A stretch of DNA of 64,000 nucleotides from Pandoraea anapnoica (GTDB lineage Bacteria > Pseudomonadota > Gammaproteobacteria > Burkholderiales > Burkholderiaceae). Position numbers and translations under genes: made by a program. Of this stretch, positions 9,056-20,650 are shown one piece after another. Where the stretch lies: the NCBI RefSeq assembly GCF_902459765.1, contig NZ_CABPSP010000004.1, positions 248,001-312,000 on the forward strand, read 5' to 3'. The number at the start of each line of letters is the position of its first letter. Within the stretch, counting starts at the first letter, position 1. The notes beneath the pieces were generated by a model that made no database searches, was not told the DNA's origin, and saw only the letters and a program-made list of their open reading frames with translations.

Positions 9056-9212
9056 CGAAATCTCCTTGATTCGGGAAAGCGAGCCACGAGGTTGGCTCGA
9101 CTGGTTGCCAGTGTCGTCGTCTCGCGGTCGCGCCGGTATCGGACGATCGACCGATGCAGACGCCCGATGACCAATAGCGCCCCCTTTCTTCCGCCTCTCA
9201 TCCACGTCCAAC

Positions 9213-10679
9213 ATGTCATCGAGTACCGCCGGCCTCACCGACGCGATTCTCGCGCTCGCCTTCATCGGCGATCTCAGCATGGGCCGCTCGACGGACCACT
9301 CGCGCCGCGCCGCCTGCCTTGCTGGCTGGCTCGCGCAGGAATGCGGTGCAGACCTCGACGCGCAGAATCATGCCCGCGCGACGGCACTGCTGCGCTGGTC
9401 CGGCTGCACGGCGAACGCCGGTGGCTTTGCCGAGTTGCTGGGCGACGACGTCGCCGCGCGCGAAGCCATGATGGCGCAGACGCTGCCGCCGCTCTCCGCA
9501 CAAACGCAATCGCTCATCGTGCCGTTGGCTCTGATTCACTGCGAAGTGTCGGGGGACGTCGCCGCTACGATGGGCATGCCGCCGCGCGTGGTCGACGCGC
9601 TGCGCAACGTCTTCGAACGCTTCGATGGTAAGGGCATGCCTGCCGGGCGCGATGGCGATGCGATTCCCGAGGCGGTGTTCTTCGTCAACGTCGCGAGCGA
9701 TCTCGAAATTCTGGCACGTGCTCACGGACGCGAAAGCGCCCTCGCCTTCCTGCGCAGTCAGTCGGACGCCAAATATCCCGCCCGGCTGGTGGATGCGGCC
9801 GTGCGTCAGGCGAACCGTTGGCTGGATGCACTGGACGCCGCCGATCCCGATACCGGCGCGTGGCAACTCGCCGGGTCTGATCACCGTACGGATCGTCATG
9901 ACGACGTGCCGCTATCGCTGCTGGCGGATGTCACCGAACTGAAGCTGCCGTGGCTCGCCGGCTTCTCGCGTCGCACGGCGGATCTGGCGTCGCGTACGGC
10001 GCAAAGCGTGGCCCTTAACATCGAAGTCCAGACGCAATTGCACTCAGCGGCCCTGTTGCACGGCATCGGCCGCGCAGCCTTACCGAACCGGCTTTGGGAG
10101 ACGGATGGCAAGCTCTCCGCCGATCAGTGGGAGAAAGTTCGTCTCGTCCCATACTGGAGCGCGCGTGCGGCCAAACAGATCGACGGGCTACGGCAAGTGG
10201 CCGACCTTGCGTCCTACGCTTATGAGCGGCTGGACGGTAGCGGCTATTTCCGTGGCGTCGACGGCGCAACACTGACGACGCCGCAGCGTGTTCTCGCCAC
10301 TTCGGTCGCGTTCGAAGCGTTGCTGGCGACGCGTCCGTGGCGACCAGCCCACACGTTCGACGAGGCGGCGGGACTGATCGAACGCGAAGCCGCCGCCGGA
10401 AAGTTCGATGCCGACATTGTGGCGGCGGTCGTCGCGACGTCGCAGGGGCAAACGGTGCGCCCCCGTGCGACGCCACCGGGCGCAGCCTCGCTGCTCTCAC
10501 CACGTGAGATTGACGTGCTGCGTCAAATCAGCGCAGGGCTGAGTAACAAGGAAGCCGCCCGCGCGTTGGCCCTGAGTCCCAGCACCGTGCGCACACACGT
10601 CGAAAGCATCTTCCGCAAGCTGGACTGTTCGACGCGCGCAGCCGCGACCCTCAAGGCACTCACGGCGGGCATGATCTGA
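9213..10679 (+). CDS. HD-GYP-related protein with C-terminal LuxR DNA-binding domain
   Basis: 488 residues. Two HD-GYP-like segments are visible: a weak first one ending in ERFDGKGMP (about 135-143), and a second with LHSAALLHGIGRAALP (277-291) and YERLDGSGYF (337-346). C-terminal residues 427-485 are a LuxR/GerE helix-turn-helix (LLSPREIDVLRQISAGLSNKEAARALALSPSTVRTHVESIFRKL). In active HD-GYP phosphodiesterases the metal-binding pair is His-Asp; here His283 is followed by Gly, so c-di-GMP hydrolysis is unlikely and a ligand-binding or structural role is more plausible. It sits alone between a divergent hydrolase and the DUF2946 gene. Confidence 0.8.
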   Translation: MSSSTAGLTDAILALAFIGDLSMGRSTDHSRRAACLAGWLAQECGADLDAQNHARATALLRWSGCTANAGGFAELLGDDVAAREAMMAQTLPPLSAQTQSLIVPLALIHCEVSGDVAATMGMPPRVVDALRNVFERFDGKGMPAGRDGDAIPEAVFFVNVASDLEILARAHGRESALAFLRSQSDAKYPARLVDAAVRQANRWLDALDAADPDTGAWQLAGSDHRTDRHDDVPLSLLADVTELKLPWLAGFSRRTADLASRTAQSVALNIEVQTQLHSAALLHGIGRAALPNRLWETDGKLSADQWEKVRLVPYWSARAAKQIDGLRQVADLASYAYERLDGSGYFRGVDGATLTTPQRVLATSVAFEALLATRPWRPAHTFDEAAGLIEREAAAGKFDADIVAAVVATSQGQTVRPRATPPGAASLLSPREIDVLRQISAGLSNKEAARALALSPSTVRTHVESIFRKLDCSTRAAATLKALTAGMI

Positions 10680-10745
10680 CGCCTCGCGTGATAGCATTTC
10701 GGCTTTAACACCCCCAGCCCATCGCAATCTACGGCCCTCCGACGC

Positions 10746-11183
10746 ATGACATCGTCTTCCCGCAAACGTCTCACTGCATGGCTCGGCCTCGCCGCCATGT
10801 GGCTGGCGATTTGCATGCCGATCGTCAGTCAGGGACTCGCGGCGCATCGCGCCGGACAGGCACGTGTGCTGGACGCCGCGTTCTGTACGGTCGACGGTGC
10901 CACGCATGCGTCGTCCGCCATGCTGGTGGCAGCCACGGCTTACGGGCACGACGCCGACGCGACGCACGGCGCAGGCATGTCACATGCCACGCATGAGAAT
11001 CAGGGCGACCTTTGCGGCTACTGTTCGCTGCTCGCCAATCATCCGCCGCTCGTCATGCCCGCGCTTGCCGGTGCGATCTCGTTCGCATGGGTCGCGCGCG
11101 CCGGACCGGTCGCGGATGCCGCCCCGTCGAACATTCAACTCGCTTACACGCCGCCTGCGCGTGCCCCGCCTGCCGTTTCCTGA
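10746..11183 (+). CDS. DUF2946 family protein
   Basis: 145 residues: an N-terminal hydrophobic segment (AWLGLAAMWLAICMPIVSQGLA), a His-rich stretch (HDADATHGAGMSHATHENQ), a CxxC pair (DLCGYCSLLANHPP, Cys90 and Cys93) and a second hydrophobic segment. This layout, and the position directly before a PepSY transmembrane protein, fit the DUF2946 family often found beside copper or TonB-linked metal genes. Function unproven; the His and Cys residues suggest metal handling. Confidence 0.75.
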   Translation: MTSSSRKRLTAWLGLAAMWLAICMPIVSQGLAAHRAGQARVLDAAFCTVDGATHASSAMLVAATAYGHDADATHGAGMSHATHENQGDLCGYCSLLANHPPLVMPALAGAISFAWVARAGPVADAAPSNIQLAYTPPARAPPAVS

Positions 11184-11326
11184 TCTCTCGCGTTCAGTCC
11201 GATGCCTCGCCACGCCCGGTGACGGCGTCGCTCCTCATTCGCGCCCAATGCCTGTCTGACGCTTGCGCCAGCGGCCTGCGCGCGCCGCTGCCATGCAGTG
11301 GCGACACGAGACGGAATCGTCGCAAC

Positions 11327-12877
11327 ATGCAGACATCTCATCCGCCGTACTCCCAGACGCCTCACACCCGTGAAGCGCAATCGACGGCCGCCGCAGGCCA
11401 ATACCGTACCCTCTGGCGCTGGCACTTCTATGCCGGTTTCTTCGTGATGCCCTGGCTCATGGTGCTCGCCATCACCGGCACGATTTACGTCTTCCAGCCA
11501 CAGATCGAACCGTGGCTCTATCACGACCGGCTGATCGTCGCAGCGTCCACCGAACCGCGTCTGGCCGAGCAGACGCTGATGGAACGCGCGGCGGCGGCGC
11601 TGCCCGCAGGCGCGAAAGTCAGCTCCGTCGAAGTCAATCGCGATCCGACGCGCAGCGCGGAATTCATCTTCCGTCTGCCAGGTGGCGAGCGTGAAAGTGT
11701 CTATCTGAATCCTTACACCGGCGCAGTGCTTGGCACGCTTAGCGTCGAAAACCGGCTAATGGCGCAGGCGCGTGCGTTGCATCGCTCACTCATGCTGGGC
11801 AAGCCCGGCGAATTGCTCATGGAGCTGGCCGGGTGCTGGACACTTGTCATGCTCGTGACCGGACTCGCGCTCTGGTGGCCGCGTACGGGCACAACTTGGG
11901 CGAATGCGCTGCGGCCGCGCTTGCAGTTACGCGGGCGTCCGCTGCTGCGTAATCTGCACGGCGTCGCGGGCTTGTGGCTCGCCGCAGGTGGACTGGCGTT
12001 TGTGCTGTCGGGGCTGCCGTGGTCCGGCTCGTGGGGAGCGCAGTTCAAGGTACTGACGTCGAAGATCGGAATGGGCTCGCCGCCCGGTGTCTGGGGCGAA
12101 GCACCGGTGCGCTCGCAGGTACCGGTAAAGCCCATGAAGATGGACGACCTGCCTATCGCCCAAATTCCGTGGGCCGTGGGAAACACGCAGGTGCCAAAGT
12201 CGACGCCACCTGCAAGTGCCGATGGAATGGCCGGGATGGCGAACATGCAGGGCATGAACCATGCCGCGCATGACTCCAAGAGGCTGGCCGACGAACATGC
12301 GGCCCACAACGGACACAGCACTTCTGGCAACACAGGCCTGTCGCCCGCCGCGTTGCGCGCAGAAGGTGCGCTGCCCGTCGACGACGTAATGGCCATTGCC
12401 TCGCGTCTGGGTGTGCAAAGCGGCTATAGCCTCGTCGTACCGAAGCGGCCGGACGGCGTCTACACCGTGTCGTACTTCCCTGCCGATCCGAAGGCCGAGC
12501 GCACGATTCACATCGATCAGTACAGCGGCCGCGTACTTCGCGACATCGACTACAACGCGTACGGTGCCGTCGCACAGGCGGTCTCATACGGCACCGCGCT
12601 GCACATGGGCCGGTACTTCGGCGTGGCCAATCAATGGTTGTGCGCGGCGATTTCGATGGGACTTTTCGCCATGGCGGCGACGGGTGCGATCATGTGGTGG
12701 ATGCGTCGTCCGGCACGCACGCTCGGCGCGCCGTCGCGCCCGCAGACGCGTCCGCCGATGCGCGGATGGACCGCCGTCATGGTGGCGCTCGGCTGCGTTT
12801 TCCCGCTCATGGGGGCGACCATGGCGCTCGTCTGGGCTGGTGACCGGGCAGTATTCGGGAGGCGTTCGGGCGCTTAG
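11327..12877 (+). CDS. PepSY-associated transmembrane protein with His/Met-rich loop
   Basis: 516 residues of the PepSY_TM family (PiuB/iron-regulated membrane protein type). TYR...LWRWHFYAGFFVMPWLMVLAITGTIYVF is the first helix with the family's HFYAGFF signature. A PepSY domain follows at about 85-130, then the GCWTLVMLVTGLALWWPR helix. A second PepSY-like region (GYSLVVPKRPDGVYTVSYF ... HIDQYSGRVL) precedes two terminal helices. Between about residues 298 and 335 lies a Met/His-rich loop (MANMQGMNHAAHD, EHAAHNGHS) typical of copper-binding segments. Family members are linked to siderophore or copper reduction. ATG 11327 follows the DUF2946 gene by 143 bases. Its stop overlaps that of the convergent citrate synthase. 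Confidence 0.82.
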   Translation: MQTSHPPYSQTPHTREAQSTAAAGQYRTLWRWHFYAGFFVMPWLMVLAITGTIYVFQPQIEPWLYHDRLIVAASTEPRLAEQTLMERAAAALPAGAKVSSVEVNRDPTRSAEFIFRLPGGERESVYLNPYTGAVLGTLSVENRLMAQARALHRSLMLGKPGELLMELAGCWTLVMLVTGLALWWPRTGTTWANALRPRLQLRGRPLLRNLHGVAGLWLAAGGLAFVLSGLPWSGSWGAQFKVLTSKIGMGSPPGVWGEAPVRSQVPVKPMKMDDLPIAQIPWAVGNTQVPKSTPPASADGMAGMANMQGMNHAAHDSKRLADEHAAHNGHSTSGNTGLSPAALRAEGALPVDDVMAIASRLGVQSGYSLVVPKRPDGVYTVSYFPADPKAERTIHIDQYSGRVLRDIDYNAYGAVAQAVSYGTALHMGRYFGVANQWLCAAISMGLFAMAATGAIMWWMRRPARTLGAPSRPQTRPPMRGWTAVMVALGCVFPLMGATMALVWAGDRAVFGRRSGA

Positions 12878-14085
12878 ACTGCGGGCGACGGGTCAGGTCG
12901 CGCACCGACATAGGCGGCGCGCGGCCGAATCAGTTGCGTGCTCTCACGTTGCTCCCTCGCGTGCGCGATCCAGCCGATGGTGCGTCCGAGGGCGAAGAGT
13001 CCGAACGCGGCCCCGACGGGTAATTCCAGGTGACGGCGCACCGCCACGAGGGCGAAATCGAGCGACGGACGCTGGCCGATGAGTGCCTCGGCCGAGTCGA
13101 TCATCGTTTGCCATGCGGCATGCGCAGGCAACACCCGCGCGAGCATCGCACTCGCGCGCACATCCCCCGCCGGATAGAGATGGTGGCCGAAGCCGGGTAG
13201 CTTCTCACCGCGCGCCAGCCGCTCACGCATGCGCGCCGCGGTATCGATTTCACCGACTTCGTCCCACATCGCTTCATTGCGTGCGGTGGTGCCACCGTGA
13301 CGGCCGCCGGTCAGCGCGGACAGCCCCGCGACGATCGCCGCGCGCAAGCTCGCGCCGGTCGATGCCACGCAGCGTGCCGTAAAGCTCGATGCGTTCAACT
13401 CATGGTCCGCGCACAACACCAGCGCCATGCGGATGAGGTCGGCACCGTCGGCACCTTTCACGCCCCATGCGGCTGCACATTGTTCGTGGATCGGCGCGTG
13501 GCTTGGCAGTGTGCCCAGCAAGCAAGCCGTCATCGTACGCAGCAACGCGGCGCTGCCCTGCGCCACACGCACTGGATCGCGTTGCCAGATCGCAGTCGAC
13601 GCGTCGTCGCTCGCAACCGTGAATGCGGGCAGTAGCGCATCCTCCGCACGCCGTTCGCGATACCGTTCGAGCAACGTCACGGGCCAGTCGTCGGTGAGGC
13701 GATTGATCGAGGCGTTTGCGTCGTCGCCAAATGCGGACGCTTCGTTGCATTGCCACAGCCACGCCGCCGTGGCTTCGACGGAGGCAGTCTTCGCCATCTG
13801 CAGCGCGTCGCGTCCCCGGTAGTAGCACCGTCCGTCTTCGATCAGAGTGATAGAAGACTCCAGCACCGGCATGCCCCAATCGAGCGCGGCCTTGACCACC
13901 TCCTTCGGCTTGCGTCCGCGCGTGCGTTGCGTCGCCAGGCGCTGCACATCCGATACGCGATAGCGACGGTCACGATGCGTCTTGCCCGGCTCGGCATGCA
14001 GCAGGCCACGACTGACGTACGCGTAAAGGGTCTGAAGCGACACGCCAAGATGCTCGGCCGCTTGTTTCGCAGTGAAGTATTGCAT
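12874..14085 (-). CDS. Citrate synthase family protein fused to N-terminal DNA-binding domain
   Basis: 403 residues. Residues 1-52 form a MerR/excisionase-type helix-turn-helix (FTAKQAAEHLGVSLQTLYAYVSRGLLH ... RYRVSDVQRL). The rest is a citrate synthase domain with the three catalytic positions kept: His228 (LCADHELNAS), His301 (GFGHHLYP) and Asp343 (SLDFALVAV). Some substrate-pocket segments are shorter than in housekeeping GltA. It may be a citrate/methylcitrate-type enzyme, a regulator sensing acyl-CoA, or both. It is divergent from a class III CoA-transferase with a perfect 19-bp palindrome between them, which suggests it controls that promoter itself (inference). Confidence 0.85.
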   Translation of the reverse strand: MQYFTAKQAAEHLGVSLQTLYAYVSRGLLHAEPGKTHRDRRYRVSDVQRLATQRTRGRKPKEVVKAALDWGMPVLESSITLIEDGRCYYRGRDALQMAKTASVEATAAWLWQCNEASAFGDDANASINRLTDDWPVTLLERYRERRAEDALLPAFTVASDDASTAIWQRDPVRVAQGSAALLRTMTACLLGTLPSHAPIHEQCAAAWGVKGADGADLIRMALVLCADHELNASSFTARCVASTGASLRAAIVAGLSALTGGRHGGTTARNEAMWDEVGEIDTAARMRERLARGEKLPGFGHHLYPAGDVRASAMLARVLPAHAAWQTMIDSAEALIGQRPSLDFALVAVRRHLELPVGAAFGLFALGRTIGWIAHAREQRESTQLIRPRAAYVGARPDPSPAV

Positions 14086-14111
14086 CGTCGAAGCCGGTGG
14101 ATGACCAACAG

Positions 14112-14130
14112 ATTGATTAAGTTAATCAAT
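14112..14130. promoter_or_regulatory. 19-bp perfect palindrome, likely operator for the HTH-citrate synthase
   Basis: ATTGATTAAGTTAATCAAT is a complete inverted repeat around a central G. It lies 27 bases from the start of the HTH-citrate synthase (14085, minus) and about 100 bases before the CoA-transferase start (14229, plus), inside an AT-rich island in GC-rich DNA. The position suits autoregulation by the divergent DNA-binding fusion protein. Confidence 0.65.
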
Positions 14131-14228
14131 ATTGACAATAAAATCCATCGGCTTAAGCTTCAATGCGCCGGCAGTCTTGCATCGCGACTCATTGCGATGC
14201 CACGTATCGAATCGTTCGAGGACTTCCC

Positions 14229-15707
14229 ATGCGTTCCCCTGCTTCAGAGACTTCCCCTACGACACCCAGTCTCGCACTTCCGTTGGCGGAAGACCCCGGT
14301 GCCGTCGCGTCCTACCTGCACGAGATGCGCCACGCCGTCGACGGCGGCAAGCATGCGCAGACCGATCTCACACTGAGTGGCACCGGTGCATTGCCCTGCA
14401 CATTTCCGTACACCGATTTCGCGACTGCCTCGATCGCCACCGCGACACTCGCCGTAGCCGGTCTGACCACGGGTGCCTCGGGCGACTACGGCCTGAGCGC
14501 GAGCGCCGTCGCACCGCACGTCCATGTCGACAGGCGACTGGCGTCGTTCTGGTTTCAGACGTCGTTGCGCGCGCAGGGCTGGTCGTCAGCGCCCATGTGG
14601 GATCCGATTGCAGGCGACTACCGGACGGCCGACGGCTGGATTCGTCTGCACACGAATGCCCCGCATCATCGTGCGGCCGCACTCGCGGTACTGGGTGTGG
14701 AAGCCGACAGAGACGCCGTCGCGCGAATCGTCTCAACGTGGCAGGCCGACGCGCTCGAAGCGGCCGTCGTGACGCAAGGCGGTTGCGCTGCCGCCATGCG
14801 TACGCTGGCGCAATGGCGTGAGCATCCGCAAGGGATGGCCGTCGCCAACGAACCGTTGCTGCATTGGGAGACGTTCGACACCGGAAGCGCCAGCAACACG
14901 CGACGCAACACGTGGCAGCCCATGCGCGAACGGCCGCTGAGTGGCATTCGCGTGCTGGATCTGACACGCATCCTCGCCGGGCCGACGGCCACACGTTTCC
15001 TTGCAGGCTTCGGCGCACACGTACTGCGCATCGACCCGCCCGGCTGGGACGAACCCGGCACGGTGCCGGAAGTCGTGCTCGGCAAACGCTGTGCACGGCT
15101 TGACCTCAAGCACGCCGACGGACACGAAGCACTTGAACGGTTGCTGCGTGACGCAGACATAGTGGTTCACGGCTATCGTCCCGACGCATTGGAGCGTCTC
15201 GGACTCGGTGCCGCGCGCCGCCGCGAACTCAACCCGACGTTGGTCGACGTTTCGCTCGACGCCTATGGGTGGCACGGTCCGTGGTCCGCGCGACGCGGCT
15301 TCGACAGTCTGCTGCAAATGAGCGCAGGCATTGCCGACGCGGGAATGCGTGCTGCAGGTGCCGAACGTCCGGTGCCGTTGCCCGGGCAAGGAATCGATTA
15401 CGCAACCGGCTACCTCATGGCGGCGGCGGCCGTGCATGCGTTGGCGCTTCGTCAGACACAGGGATTCGGAAGTTCAGTGAAGGCTTCGCTGGCCAGAACG
15501 GCCAGCTTGCTTGTGACTCAACGTACGCCGGAGAACGCGCCCCCACCGTTGGCCACCGAGACGGCAGACGATCTGTCACCGCGCATCGAGGACACGTCCT
15601 GGGGGCCGGTCCGACGTGTCGCCACGCCGATGTCGGTGGCGGGTACGCCCGTCGACTGGGCATTGCCTGCGCTGGCCCTGGGAACGGCAACGCCGCAGTG
15701 GCCGTAA
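14229..15707 (+). CDS. Class III (CaiB/BaiF) CoA-transferase
   Basis: 492 residues. The C-terminal two thirds is a classic CaiB/BaiF domain: PLSGIRVLDLTRILAGPTATRFLAGFGAHVLRIDPPG, then ARLDLKHADGHEALERLLRDADIVVHGYRP, and RRGFDSLLQMSAGIAD, where the Asp is the expected CoA-thioester-forming residue. The first 235 or so residues look like a diverged partial copy of the same fold (FPYTDFATASIATATLAVAGL ... WIRLHTN), so this is a two-part transferase. Start ATG 14229 has GAGG upstream. Family members move CoA between carboxylic acids; pairing with a citrate synthase family protein suggests a small acid such as a (methyl)citrate, itaconate or succinate-type compound (inference). Confidence 0.85.
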   Translation: MRSPASETSPTTPSLALPLAEDPGAVASYLHEMRHAVDGGKHAQTDLTLSGTGALPCTFPYTDFATASIATATLAVAGLTTGASGDYGLSASAVAPHVHVDRRLASFWFQTSLRAQGWSSAPMWDPIAGDYRTADGWIRLHTNAPHHRAAALAVLGVEADRDAVARIVSTWQADALEAAVVTQGGCAAAMRTLAQWREHPQGMAVANEPLLHWETFDTGSASNTRRNTWQPMRERPLSGIRVLDLTRILAGPTATRFLAGFGAHVLRIDPPGWDEPGTVPEVVLGKRCARLDLKHADGHEALERLLRDADIVVHGYRPDALERLGLGAARRRELNPTLVDVSLDAYGWHGPWSARRGFDSLLQMSAGIADAGMRAAGAERPVPLPGQGIDYATGYLMAAAAVHALALRQTQGFGSSVKASLARTASLLVTQRTPENAPPPLATETADDLSPRIEDTSWGPVRRVATPMSVAGTPVDWALPALALGTATPQWP

Positions 15708-15739
15708 TCGTCTGTGACGGGGTGTGCGGTCGTCGCCGC

Positions 15740-17515
15740 TCACCCCGCCGTGTGCCGCTTCGCCTGACGTGCCGCGTGTAACTGGCGTTCCGCCTGACTC
15801 AGCAAAGCCGACACGCTCGCGGGTACGCCGGTGCGCGTGCCGGTGACGTCGAAGGTGGCGGGATCTGTCATCGCAATGCCGAAACTGGCGGTAAGCGTCA
15901 GCGTCTCCCCGTTCGGCAAGGCGAGCGTCGTGGCTTCGATGCGTCCACGCAGCAATTCCGCGAACTGCCGGGCGCGCGATTCGTCGAGCACGCGCGCAAG
16001 AATCACGAACGCATCCGCGCCCAGCCGCGCCACGACGTCCCCCGGTTGGCACGTATTCAGACAGACGGCGCCTACACGGCGCAGCACGTCGTCGCCCACG
16101 CTGTGGCCCCACGCGGCATTGAGTTGCGTGAAGTTGTCGATATCGAACTTGATCAGCGCAATGTGGCCGGGCGTGCGCATCGCACACAGCGCCTGCGCCT
16201 GACGCTCGAAGGCGCGCCAGTTCATCAGGCGTGTGAGCGGATCGGTATCCGAACTCATCTCCAGCTCGCCGACCAGTCGCGCGCGCTCACGGCGCAATTG
16301 GACCAGTTCGACGGCGTTCAGCCGCAACACACGCAACGCGTCGAACACGGCGCGCACCTGTGCGCGTTTCATCGGCACGCCGTCGACCGGCACCGTTGCA
16401 TCGAGATTACCTTGTGCGAGATCGTCGACGAAGCGGGTAGCGGACTCAAACGGCAGCACCACAGTGCGCCGGAAGTTGCGCATCGCCGCGATGATGACGA
16501 ACACCAGTGCCGTTTCCGCCAACGACGTCAGGATCAGCCATCGCAACGCCCGAGCGCGTTGCGACTCGACCTTGCGTTGCGCAAGCCATAGCATGCTGTC
16601 GCGCAGGTCCGTGATGGCGCGCATCGTCGGCACATACTGGCGGGCGAACTCGGCCGTTGTGAGCACGGGCGGCTTCGGCTGCGCGGCCAGCGTGCGAACC
16701 GTCGCCACGTAATGCAGCCCCGTCCCGAAGTATTGGGCGTTAATAGCGCTCAGCGAGTCGGGGCCCAGTTCCGGCGGTTCGTTGACGCGCGCAACAATCA
16801 TGTCGCGCAACTGATCGATACGGCCGAGCGTGCGCTCGATGGCACGCTGATCGGCTTCGGTCAGGGTCTGTCGGGTGGTGAGTGCGGCGGTGAAGTGCGA
16901 TCCGAGTTGTCCGGCGTACTCCCGGAGATCGGCCGCAAGACGCGCGAGGATGACGTAATGCAGTGCACCCGGTGCGCCGCGCGACACGACATCGATGCGC
17001 GATGACGCCACGGGGGTGAAGTCGGCGATGACACGAACCATGCGCTCGACGGCATCGCGCACGGATGCGTCGCTGCGCATTTCGCGCGGGCGCTGCACCA
17101 GCAGATCGACGTTCGCACTGGCCGCAGCGAGATCGAGCCGCGCCCGCTCGACGGCACGCAGACCGCTTGCACATTGGTTGCAGTCGTCCGAAGACAGTAC
17201 CGAGAGCAGCTCCTGAAGTCGTTCGTTGGTCGCTTCGCGCGCGTTGCGCAAGGCGGTGACCGACGACGCGGGCAGCGGGAGGTCCGCGCCCAGAACGGCA
17301 TTAGCCGGCCCGCGCTCGGCGGACGCCTTCTCCATCGCCAGCAACGTCGCGCGCAAGGCGTCGAGCGCGAGCGCTGCGTCGCTCGCCTGGCGGTACGTTC
17401 CCCACGCCAGACACAGCAGGCCGCTGCAAAGCACGACGACAGCGCAGACGATGGCGAGATTCTGTAACCGGAGACGGCCCGTGAGCGAAATGGCCGAAAG
17501 TAACTTGCGCTTCAT
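15740..17515 (-). CDS. Membrane GGDEF-domain protein with degenerate active site
   Basis: 591 residues. Transmembrane helix 1 (about 19-38), a periplasmic helical sensor of roughly 280 residues with a Cys pair (DDCNQCASG), helix 2 (LRWLILTSLAETALVFVIIAAM, 324-345), a HAMP-like linker (RFVDDLAQGNLDATVPVDG), then a GGDEF domain from about 422 (DTDPLTRLMNWRAF ... FDIDNFTQLNAAWGHSVGDDVLRRV). The signature reads GADAF (499-503) instead of GGDEF/GGEEF: the catalytic Glu is Ala and the second Gly is lost. No RxxD inhibitory site precedes it. Diguanylate cyclase activity is therefore unlikely, and a GTP-binding or partner-regulating role is more plausible. ATG 17515 chosen because the helix follows directly. 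Confidence 0.82.
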   Translation of the reverse strand: MKRKLLSAISLTGRLRLQNLAIVCAVVVLCSGLLCLAWGTYRQASDAALALDALRATLLAMEKASAERGPANAVLGADLPLPASSVTALRNAREATNERLQELLSVLSSDDCNQCASGLRAVERARLDLAAASANVDLLVQRPREMRSDASVRDAVERMVRVIADFTPVASSRIDVVSRGAPGALHYVILARLAADLREYAGQLGSHFTAALTTRQTLTEADQRAIERTLGRIDQLRDMIVARVNEPPELGPDSLSAINAQYFGTGLHYVATVRTLAAQPKPPVLTTAEFARQYVPTMRAITDLRDSMLWLAQRKVESQRARALRWLILTSLAETALVFVIIAAMRNFRRTVVLPFESATRFVDDLAQGNLDATVPVDGVPMKRAQVRAVFDALRVLRLNAVELVQLRRERARLVGELEMSSDTDPLTRLMNWRAFERQAQALCAMRTPGHIALIKFDIDNFTQLNAAWGHSVGDDVLRRVGAVCLNTCQPGDVVARLGADAFVILARVLDESRARQFAELLRGRIEATTLALPNGETLTLTASFGIAMTDPATFDVTGTRTGVPASVSALLSQAERQLHAARQAKRHTAG

Positions 17516-17727
17516 TGACGATGACACCGTCGGCCACACGGTACGGAGTCCCACTGAGGCCGCGACGGATGACCCGCGATGGTGGAAATCCGGCGCACGC
17601 CTCGGAAACGTCGTGCCCGGCACTTGGCACACACGCTTGGCATCGCAAAAACCGCCTGCAGAAGGCCGGAATCGCGAGGCGCCATTGTCGCACAACGGTA
17701 TGCCGCGCCCCGTGTAGCTCCCTAAAC

Positions 17728-20506
<2,779 letters not shown>

Positions 20507-20583
20507 TCAGGCCGCCTGATGCTATCGTGTGGAGCTGCGAATTCGTCCCATTTTCTTGTCAACGAATGGGGTGTCTGGCGCGT

Positions 20584-20605
20584 TTAACGTGAGAATCGAC
20601 GTTAA
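20584..20605. promoter_or_regulatory. Inverted repeat before the beta-propeller operon
   Basis: TTAACGT (20584-20590) and ACGTTAA (20599-20605) are perfect complements separated by eight bases, centred about 56 bases before ATG 20651. It could be an operator or a leader hairpin; no regulator is assigned. Confidence 0.4.
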
Positions 20606-20650
20606 GCTTACCGGCGAACGTCACCGTTTTTCGCCCCACCCTAGGCATTC

